This document shows positions 1 through 5,529 of a DNA stretch of 8,363 nucleotides, one piece after another. The position numbers and the translations under genes are program-made. Source of the DNA: SIG575 sp045542485 (GTDB taxonomy: Bacteria; Bacillota; Clostridia; Oscillospirales; Acutalibacteraceae); assembly GCA_045542485.1 (NCBI GenBank), contig JAZQLC010000026.1:1-8363 (forward strand), given 5' to 3'. Every line of letters starts with the position of its first letter. Position 1 is the first letter of the stretch. A model generated the notes under the pieces. That model saw only the letters and a program-made list of their open reading frames with translations, had not been told where the DNA came from and did not search any database.

Positions 1-945
1 AGACACGAGCCGATTATATCTGAAGAAGACTTTGAAAGGGTGCAATTAATTATGGCAAGTAAAACAGCTCAGATGAAAAATCTTAACACAGGCAGAAGAA
101 GTACAACAGGCAAAAGACCGAGAACAACAGTATGGGGAAAGCTCCTTATCTGCGAGTGTGGTCACAGATTCAATACGAAGCTCTGGAGAAAAGAGGGAGA
201 TAAATCCATTATCGGTTATCAGTGCTATGACTCGGTGCGTACCGGGTCTTATGAAAGCCGAAAGAAAAAGGGACTGCCTCTTGAGGGCATCTGCCGTGTG
301 CCTATGATTCCCGAGTGGAAGCTGCAGATGATGGCAAATTATATTTTCCGCAATTATCTTTCGGAAAAGGATAAGGTGCTGGCTCTTGCCAACTCAATGC
401 TTGAAGCTCACATTGACGACAAAGAGGATGATGTGGATTATGAGGCTGTCATTGAGAAAAAGTGCAGAGAGGTTGAAAGGCACAGAACGAAGCTCAGCAA
501 TTTTATTGATATGAGGGCAGAGGGTGAAATCGATAAAGAATCTTATACAAAGAAAACTGCTGAGGTGAAAGAAGAGATTGCAAAGCTGTCTGATGAAATT
601 GAAGAGCTTCAGCTGAAGCTCTTCAAAGAACCTGTAATTACAGATTACAAGGATAAGCTGACGGTGCTTCAATATGCACTCGAGCAGTACACAAATGCGG
701 ATGAAAAAGACATCCCCGAAAGTGTGATTGAGGCCTTTGTAGTGAAGATTGTAGTAAGGCAAGACGGCTTCGACTGGTATCTCCGCTTTGACGGCGATCC
801 CAATGACCCTCTGCACATGAAAACCGAGGGTAAAAGAAGAAAAAACAGTTCTGTTTCTGTGGTTGGCGGTAAACTGCCAACCAAGCAGAACTGCGACACA
901 GGCAGCTATCAAAGAAATGTAATTTCTCACGAAATCATTTCGTAG
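1..945 (+). CDS. Large serine recombinase, C-terminal part (5' end outside window)
   Basis: Frame 1 is open from the first base to a TAG at 943-945, giving 314 residues with no start in the window; the GTG at 40 is internal. The first residues (HEPIISEEDFERVQ) match the end of the Recombinase domain of clostridial large serine recombinases (TnpX/Ccr/phage-integrase type). A zinc-ribbon-like segment follows, with cysteines at partial-protein residues 51, 53, 75 and 98 (CECGH, YQC, GIC). A long charged coiled coil covers about residues 150-210, then a basic Lys/Arg-rich tail. These regions bind DNA and control integration versus excision; the catalytic serine domain lies off the left edge. Known members move integrative elements or phages by site-specific recombination. 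A strong terminator follows, so the gene probably ends its transcript. Family assignment is confident; which element it moves is unknown. Confidence 0.88.
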   Translation, partial: RHEPIISEEDFERVQLIMASKTAQMKNLNTGRRSTTGKRPRTTVWGKLLICECGHRFNTKLWRKEGDKSIIGYQCYDSVRTGSYESRKKKGLPLEGICRVPMIPEWKLQMMANYIFRNYLSEKDKVLALANSMLEAHIDDKEDDVDYEAVIEKKCREVERHRTKLSNFIDMRAEGEIDKESYTKKTAEVKEEIAKLSDEIEELQLKLFKEPVITDYKDKLTVLQYALEQYTNADEKDIPESVIEAFVVKIVVRQDGFDWYLRFDGDPNDPLHMKTEGKRRKNSSVSVVGGKLPTKQNCDTGSYQRNVISHEIIS

Positions 946-960
946 CATAATAAAATTTGG

Positions 961-989
961 TCCCCTTGGAGCAATCCAAGGGGATTTTT
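961..989 (+). terminator. Rho-independent terminator after the recombinase
   Basis: A perfect 10-bp stem (TCCCCTTGGA at 961-970 paired with TCCAAGGGGA at 975-984) is closed by a GCAA tetraloop of the stable GNRA class and followed directly by five T residues. It lies 15 bases after the recombinase stop and just before the promoter of the next gene, so it isolates the two transcription units. Confidence 0.9.
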
Positions 990-996
990 GTGCCTG

Positions 997-1025
997 TTGC
1001 AAAATTTTTCTTGAAGTGTTATAAT
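997..1025 (+). promoter_or_regulatory. Sigma-A-type promoter for the beta-helix enzyme
   Basis: TTGCAA at 997-1002 and TATAAT at 1020-1025 are separated by exactly 17 bases. The -10 box is preceded by TGT, giving an extended -10 (TGnTATAAT). The predicted start of transcription is near 1032, leaving a leader of about 45 bases with the ribosome site GGAGGT at 1065-1070. No clear operator palindrome was seen. Confidence 0.7.
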
Positions 1026-1077
1026 GTAATCAATTATGGTTAATACATTTTAAAAATTAAATACGGAGGTTGATTCT

Positions 1078-2709
1078 ATGCAGTCTATTGTTAAGTTTTT
1101 TGTTACGGTTGTTACCGTGATATCTGTTTTTTTCTCAAATCTTATTTTCCCTGCCACGGTTAATCCCGAAAGCGAGAATTTCGATTTTACCTATCTTCAA
1201 TATCCTGATGAGGCGATTATAACTCTTGAGGAAGCAGGGCTTACTGAGCAGGAGCTTGTGGGTCGTGCTTCGGCTGAGTTGCCGGAATATGTTCAGTCCG
1301 GCGGATATGAGGATATAAACGGAATTACAATTTCGCCTTATTATACTGCTGAAATCGGCGGTACAGAAATTCCGGTTTATGCCTCGGTTGTTTTTATCCG
1401 TGTTGATGATACGGGAACACTTCACTCTTTTTCTGAAATTTATGTTGATGCTGATACGGATTTTTCATTTAATATCGAATTGACAGGCGCTGATGTGACG
1501 CTGGAAAATGCAATTGTGCTTCCTGAATCGCACGGTGTCAAAGCTCGTTGTGAAAACAATACCGTCACCGCATCTATCAATAAAACCGGCGTTTACACCT
1601 TCTTGTTCAACGGTGCTAATCAGTATTACGGCTACACGCTGTTTGTTCGTGAAAAGATTGACGAGGATGCTGAAATTGCAGAGTATGTGGAAGAATACGG
1701 CCAGGAGAACGTGATTGTTCTTGATAAAGGCGTGTATGAATATGATTACGTCAATTTTGTTTCTATGAAAAATCAGGTGATTTATCTCAGGGAAGGTGCC
1801 TACGTGATGGCGAATCACCTTTACGATATCGATTGTGCAGAGGATGAAAACAAATATTTTGAGCCTGATGCTCCTTATCACAATGCGATAGGGCTCACAA
1901 GATATCCTTTCATTAATTTCTACAATTGTGAAAACATTATCTTTACGGGCAGAGGGGTAATAGATATGACTCGTCTGGACAGAAGAGAGCGTCGAGGCGT
2001 TGTTTTTACAAATTGTAATAATATCAAGCTGAGCGGTATAAAAATCATCAATTCCCCAGAATGGTCGTTCATTTCCTATTGCTGCACCGATGTCAGCATT
2101 GATCAGGTGGATATCATCGGCAATCGCGGCAACTGTGACGGCTTTGCAATCTGCAACAGCCACGATGTAACTGTACAGAACTGTTTTGCAAGAGTTGCGG
2201 ATGATACCTTTGAAGTCAAAGCACTCGGTGGTGTTATGGACAGCAGAAATATCACATTCTCGAATTGTATCGCCTGGGGCGGTTATGCAAGATGCTTCGG
2301 CATTACGGGTGAAGTGAATAAAATGATTTCAGATGTCACATTCCGTGATTGTGCAGTGGTTTACCGCGACGGTATATGGAATAATGACAGAATAGGCTCT
2401 CTTGTTGTTGTGGCTGAGCAGACTGAGGGCAGCATTGACGGAGTGCTTTTTGAAAACATTGAAATTTTCCGTGATGAAGGCAGACCCATTCTCGTGAAGA
2501 TTTATGACGAGGAAGCAGAGAATTTTGAAATCAAAAATATCGTTTTCAGAAACATTTCCTACACATCCTATATGCAACCCAAAATCGCAGGTAATGACAG
2601 TGATACAAACACCGTGCAGGTAACGCTTGACAATATTACTGCCTACGGTAAGCAGCAGAAGTTTCCGAAGTTGCTGTTCAAAATCGGCAAATACTGCGAA
2701 ATCAATTGA
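1078..2709 (+). CDS. Secreted right-handed beta-helix glycoside hydrolase, GH28/GH49 (polygalacturonase/dextranase) type
   Basis: This is a 543-residue protein starting at ATG 1078, seven bases after GGAGGT. Residues 1-26 form a hydrophobic leader with a possible cleavage site near FPA-TV, so export is likely. Residues 30-190 look like a beta-sandwich domain, followed by IYLREGAYV (residues 235-243), the usual entry into the parallel beta-helix. Coils recur as NC-N-I-x-F/L-x-G (IIFTGRGVID 287-296, NNIKLSGIKI 314-323). The candidate catalytic cluster is N352-C-D354-G and D375-D376 with K381 (ADDTFEVK), matching the N-x-D and DD acids of clan GH-N. The GHG histidine typical of GH28 is absent (GGYARCFGITGE at 401-412). 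The DDT..K pattern plus an N-terminal sandwich is closer to GH49-like proteins. The polymer substrate cannot be read from the sequence; a pectic or glucan chain is plausible. It has its own promoter. Confidence 0.75.
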   Translation: MQSIVKFFVTVVTVISVFFSNLIFPATVNPESENFDFTYLQYPDEAIITLEEAGLTEQELVGRASAELPEYVQSGGYEDINGITISPYYTAEIGGTEIPVYASVVFIRVDDTGTLHSFSEIYVDADTDFSFNIELTGADVTLENAIVLPESHGVKARCENNTVTASINKTGVYTFLFNGANQYYGYTLFVREKIDEDAEIAEYVEEYGQENVIVLDKGVYEYDYVNFVSMKNQVIYLREGAYVMANHLYDIDCAEDENKYFEPDAPYHNAIGLTRYPFINFYNCENIIFTGRGVIDMTRLDRRERRGVVFTNCNNIKLSGIKIINSPEWSFISYCCTDVSIDQVDIIGNRGNCDGFAICNSHDVTVQNCFARVADDTFEVKALGGVMDSRNITFSNCIAWGGYARCFGITGEVNKMISDVTFRDCAVVYRDGIWNNDRIGSLVVVAEQTEGSIDGVLFENIEIFRDEGRPILVKIYDEEAENFEIKNIVFRNISYTSYMQPKIAGNDSDTNTVQVTLDNITAYGKQQKFPKLLFKIGKYCEIN

Positions 2710-2738
2710 AGACAGATATTGATTAATAGGAACAGAGT

Positions 2739-2879
2739 ATGAATTTTGCAGCATACGAAAACAACTGCTTTACCGGTGATACAGAAGAATGGAAATCAGG
2801 GGACGACTCTGTGATTGGTCGCTTTCCTATATCCTCTCTCTGCTATACAGGCAGCGTCTGCTGCAAAAGCGTTTTGTAA
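2739..2879 (+). pseudogene. Short 46-codon frame, possible galactokinase-like (GHMP) remnant
   Basis: ATG 2739 to TAA 2877-2879, with AGGA at 2728-2731 as a possible ribosome site. An in-frame TAG at 2727 excludes an upstream extension. The segment ENNCFTGDTEEWKSGD (residues 7-22), followed by IGRF and SSL, resembles from memory the C-terminal half of GHMP galactokinase-like proteins, where a '..GD...FGrL...S..S' stretch precedes the substrate-contacting end. The resemblance then stops in a Cys-rich tail (CYTGSVCCKSVL), as expected for a truncated relic. It lies 29 bases after the beta-helix gene, so it would be co-transcribed. Alternatively it is a genuine small orphan peptide or a chance frame. 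The family link is weak inference. Confidence 0.25.
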
Positions 2880-2895
2880 ATGTCACAATATAATT

Positions 2896-2903
2896 AAGAG
2901 GTG
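2896..2903 (+). promoter_or_regulatory. Ribosome binding site that fixes the start of the next gene
   Basis: AAGAGGTG lies six bases before GTG 2910. The upstream in-frame GTG at 2901 overlaps this site and could not use it, so 2910 is the better start. Confidence 0.65.
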
Positions 2904-2909
2904 ATACTT

Positions 2910-3380
2910 GTGACAAAAGACAGCGTCTGGAAAAAGGCTCAAACAGTAAAACTGCAGGTTTCTGATAATATCTTGCCTGAATTCGATATTTGCTTTGATA
3001 GAAGAATACCGAATGATGTTGAAAAAGAACTGCGTTCCTTTGTGAATTGGGTTGAGAGCAATTATCGTATCCCAATCACTTTGTGGGTTGATTTCGAGTA
3101 TAATCATTATCTGATTAAACGGGATGGCAAACGAGTCGGATATATTTTTTATTGGGCAGATTTTTCTACTTATCCTATATTTGATAACAAGGATAATATT
3201 CCGCAAATACGCCTTCCGGTCCGAACAGAACATAGTACAATTGAGGAAATACTGACCTCTTTTATTGAGGCTATTGCCGATTATTATGCTTGGATTTGTA
3301 ATGAGATATGTGAGGACTATATATCGGATGAAAACGATATAGAAGAAATTCTGCAAGAATATTTGCAATATCGAGCTTGA
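2910..3380 (+). CDS. Unrecognised 156-residue cytosolic protein
   Basis: GTG start at 2910 chosen from the AAGAGGTG spacing; TGA at 3378-3380. I do not recognise the family. The protein is acidic with no signal peptide, membrane helix or cysteine cluster. Residues 60-115 are aromatic-rich and look like beta strands (TLWVDFEYNHYLI, RVGYIFYWADF), followed by IPQIRLPVRTEHS. Residues 110-150 look helical (IEEILTSFIEAIADYYAW, then a Glu/Asp-rich tail ending EEILQEYLQYRA). This alpha/beta layout with an acidic helical end is common in small orphan or immunity-like proteins, but nothing assigns a role. A weak extended -10 (TGCTATACA, 2841-2849) lies upstream without a clear -35, so transcription may come from it or from read-through of the beta-helix gene. 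Coding potential is convincing: full-length open frame, good ribosome site and a hairpin terminator after it. Confidence 0.7.
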   Translation: MTKDSVWKKAQTVKLQVSDNILPEFDICFDRRIPNDVEKELRSFVNWVESNYRIPITLWVDFEYNHYLIKRDGKRVGYIFYWADFSTYPIFDNKDNIPQIRLPVRTEHSTIEEILTSFIEAIADYYAWICNEICEDYISDENDIEEILQEYLQYRA

Positions 3381-3392
3381 TTTTTCGCTTTT

Positions 3393-3410
3393 GCTTGTGG
3401 TCACACAAGC
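3393..3410. repeat. Short inverted repeat after the orphan gene
   Basis: GCTTGTG and CACAAGC form a perfect 7-bp stem around GTCA. No T-run follows on the + strand, so it is not a terminator by itself. It may be an mRNA 3'-end structure or chance. Confidence 0.3.
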
Positions 3411-3462
3411 ACCTGTAAAAGAAATATATTCCGCGCGAATTAATTTCATAGTACAAAACTTT

Positions 3463-3522
3463 AAATCCCCTTGCTTATCCGAGTGTCCTTACGAACACTT
3501 GAATAAGTCAAGGGGATTTTTG
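3463..3522. terminator. Long hairpin terminator between converging genes
   Basis: AAATCCCCTTG...CTTATCCGAGTGT (3463-3486) pairs with ACACTTGAATAAG...CAAGGGGATTT (3495-3519), giving about 23 base pairs with one bulged base, one C/A mismatch and one G-U pair, around an 8-base loop. Five T residues (3517-3521) make it a good terminator for the + strand gene ending at 3380. On the - strand the stem is followed by TTTAAAGTTTT, a weaker T-tract, so it may also end the amylase transcript, whose stop is only 16 bases away. It shares the 14-base end CAAGGGGATTTTTG with the terminator at 961-989. Confidence 0.8.
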
Positions 3523-3537
3523 CATCAATGATAAATT

Positions 3538-5183
3538 TTAACCGAAACTTTTTACCCAATTCACCAGAGACCCGTGGTGAGTATTTTCTCTGACAGTGCC
3601 CAGCATATAGTCGGTTACTGGGCCGTTTCTTCTCATCTTTTCGAGGATTGCTTCCTGAAGCTCTTCTACCGTCATTTCTTCATAGGGTTTGTTCAGGTTG
3701 ATTACCTGCTCCGGTTTCTTTTCTTCACGGATTTCTTCCTGAACTTGTACGGTTTCTGTTTTTTTAGGTTCTTCTTTTAACTCTTCAGGCTGAAGAGTTC
3801 TCTTTATTTCCATCGTTTTTATGGGTGCAAAGCTTTTGTTCATATGCTCTGAAGGAATCCAGATTTCGCCACTGTTTGCAGAGACGCATACCTGCATATG
3901 TCCGTCTTTCACACTTGCTTTTTCACCTGACAGTGCGCCCACATATTCTTCGGAATTTTCGCAGACAAGGCTCATACATACATCGTTATCGCTGTTGTTG
4001 ACCGTAACAATTACGGATTTGCCGTCAAACCTTCTCTCATAAGCAAAATGTGTGGTATGCAGCTCAAGTTCTTTGTATTCGCCGTAGCAAAGGGCAGGGG
4101 TGTTCTGACGGATTCTGCCCAGTGCGGTAATAAGTTTCGTGCAAGGATTCGTCTTTACTGCATCCTTGTAATCGTCAAAAATCAGTGCGGGTCTCAGTGA
4201 GTCATCAGACGAGCGTTCTTTTTTCCCTTAATGCCGAATTCAGATCCGTAATAGATTGACGGAATACCGGGCAGGGTGTAAAGCATTATGTGTACGGGTA
4301 CAAAATGAGCTTTGTTCCTGAGCTTTGTATAAATACGCTCCACATCGTGGTTGTCAACGAAGGTGTAAAGGTTAAGACGGTTTCCGACCATATTGCTTAC
4401 ATACTTGATTGTGTGGGCAATTTCAAAATAGTTATGGTCGTTGTGCGCTGAGTACAATGCTTTATGCAGCATATAGTTTGTTACAGAATGAAGAGTTCCG
4501 TCGTTTGCCCATCGCGAGTAATTGCCGTGTATGACTTCACCCATAAGCCAGAAATCGGGTTTCACTTCGTTTGCAACCTGACGCAAAGCCTTCATATAGT
4601 CAAACTCCATAACATCCGCAGCATCAAGACGGATTCCGTCAATGTCAAATTCTTTCACCCAGAATCGGATTACATCGCAGATATAATCACGCACGGCAGG
4701 GTTATGCTGATTGAGTTTTGCCAACAAGTCATATCCGCCCCAGTTTGTGTAAGAAAAACCGTCGCCAAAGGAGTTGTTGCCCCAGAAGTTTACATTACAA
4801 TACCAGTCTTTGTAGGGGGAGTTTTCTCTGTTTTGCTTAATGTCCCGAAAAGCAAAGAAGTCGCGGCCGGTGTGGTTGAAAACACCATCCAGAATCACGC
4901 GGATTCCCATTTTGTGACACTCTGATACAAAGTTTTTAAGGTCTTCGTTTGTGCCGAGTCTTGAGTCCAGTTTTTTGTAATCTGTTGTTTCGTAGCCGTG
5001 TCCGACAGATTCAAAAAGAGGTCCGATGTAAACGGCGTTACATCCGATCTCTTTGATGTGAGAAATCCATGGCAGCAGTGTATTGAGTCGATGTACAGGC
5101 TCACTGTAAGAATTAAGCTTCGGTGCACCCGTCATTCCTAACGGATAAATATGATAAAATACAGCTTCATCGTACCATGCCAT
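3538..5183 (-). CDS. Intracellular GH13 alpha-amylase family enzyme (neopullulanase/cyclomaltodextrinase-like), split by a -1 frameshift
   Basis: ATG at 5183-5181 follows AGGAGGG (5196-5190) by six bases. There is no signal peptide, so it probably cleaves imported malto-oligosaccharides in the cytoplasm. All four GH13 catalytic regions are present: DGVFNH (residues 99-104), GIRLDAAD with R185 and nucleophile D187, GEV with acid/base E216, and FVDNHD with H279 and D280. The first frame ends at TGA 4196-4194 after residue 329, just past strand 8 of the barrel (YYGSEFGIKGKK). The missing part continues smoothly in the -1 frame from 4218 (ERSSDDSLRPALIF), through the C-terminal beta domain, a Glu/Lys/Pro-rich linker and a helical tail (MTVEELQEAILEKMRRNG), to TAA 3540-3538. 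Joined length is 548 residues, normal for the family. The split is a sequencing error, a real inactivating indel, or a programmed shift. The subfamily and exact substrate are not determined. Confidence 0.85.
4218..4224 (-). other. Frameshift site: slippery A AAA AAG heptamer in the amylase gene
   Basis: Reading the - strand in the upstream frame, the codons are ggA-AAA-AAG, so the heptamer A AAA AAG is phased as in dnaX -1 frameshifting. A -1 slip here joins residue K322 directly to ERSSDDSLRP in the other frame. The downstream frame is closed by a TAA at 4230-4228 and the upstream frame by TGA at 4196-4194, so the switch must fall in a window of about 34 bases that contains this site. AAGGGA lies directly upstream, too close for the spacing known in dnaX. 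No convincing stem-loop was found downstream. A lost A in a homopolymer explains the data equally well. Confidence 0.8.
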
Positions 5184-5320
5184 ATTTTTCCCTCCTGATT
5201 TAAATATAAGTGTAATGTGTCATAACTTGCTTTTTGGTGTGAATCTTACGCGAAAAATGCCCACCGTATACCTGAATGCCAGTTCTAAAAGTCCCCGGAA
5301 AACCCGGATAAAGCATTGAA

Positions 5321-5349
5321 ATTATATCATTATCTATCGGTTAAGTCAA
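5321..5349 (-). promoter_or_regulatory. Sigma-A-type promoter for the GH13 gene
   Basis: On the - strand, TTGACT (5349-5344) and a perfect TATAAT (5326-5321) are 17 bases apart, with TGA before the -10 box giving an extended -10. The transcript would start near 5314 and carry a leader of about 130 bases before ATG 5183. Confidence 0.75.
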
Positions 5350-5471
5350 GAAATACACAAGCAGACAAATACATTCCTTATGTGCTGACACTATGATAAA
5401 TCAATCTTCTTCAGAACCAACGGATAATAAAGCTCCTGCTACAAATGTTGTACTGCTATGGGGGATTTTTA

Positions 5472-5500
5472 TTGACACATTTCGATTTTGTTGGTAAAAT
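5472..5500 (+). promoter_or_regulatory. Sigma-A-type promoter for the TIR-NACHT gene
   Basis: TTGACA at 5472-5477 (perfect consensus) and TAAAAT at 5495-5500 are 17 bases apart, with TGG before the -10 box (extended -10). Predicted transcription starts near 5507, only about 20 bases before the start codon, so the leader holds little beyond the ribosome site. The near-consensus boxes suggest constitutive expression, as expected for a sensor kept ready. Confidence 0.8.
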
Positions 5501-5510
5501 CTAAGTGTAC

Positions 5511-5529
5511 AAGGAGGTGTCCGGTTGTG
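5511..5529 (+). promoter_or_regulatory. Ribosome binding site and GTG start of the TIR-NACHT gene
   Basis: AAGGAGGTG at 5511-5519 is an almost full anti-16S match, seven bases before GTG 5527. The TIR fold begins immediately (KIFISYGHND), so no upstream start is needed. GTG rather than ATG may modestly limit output. Confidence 0.8.

Larger units (their letters stand above)
5184..5526. other. Divergent intergenic region (343 bases) with two promoters
   Basis: It separates the leftward amylase gene from the rightward TIR-NACHT gene. It holds the amylase ribosome site (5190-5196), an untranslated leader of about 130 bases, the - strand promoter (5321-5349), a 13-base inverted repeat TACAAATGTTGTA (5440-5452) 19 bases upstream of the TIR -35 box, and the + strand promoter (5472-5500). 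The inverted repeat could be an operator but may be chance. The leader has a small CCGG/CCGG hairpin (about 5296-5308) and no riboswitch that I recognise. A 34-codon frame at 5393 lacks a ribosome site and was not called. Confidence 0.6.

Noticed and set aside
1465..2163. 232-codon open frame on the - strand opposite the beta-helix gene
   Set aside because: It is the complement of a convincing secreted enzyme; no ribosome site or family similarity supports it.
2889..2894. Perfect TATAAT just upstream of the orphan gene
   Set aside because: A start about seven bases downstream would fall at about 2901, leaving the ribosome site (2896-2903) partly outside the transcript, and no -35 box sits at the right distance.
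3538..3975. Independent small gene for the Glu/Lys/Pro-rich protein on the - strand
   Set aside because: Reading upstream in the same frame gives a continuous GH13 C-terminal domain back to the slippery site, so this is the end of the amylase gene rather than a separate gene.
5393..5497. 34-codon frame on the + strand in the divergent region
   Set aside because: It has no ribosome site, overlaps the TIR promoter, and has no recognisable features.
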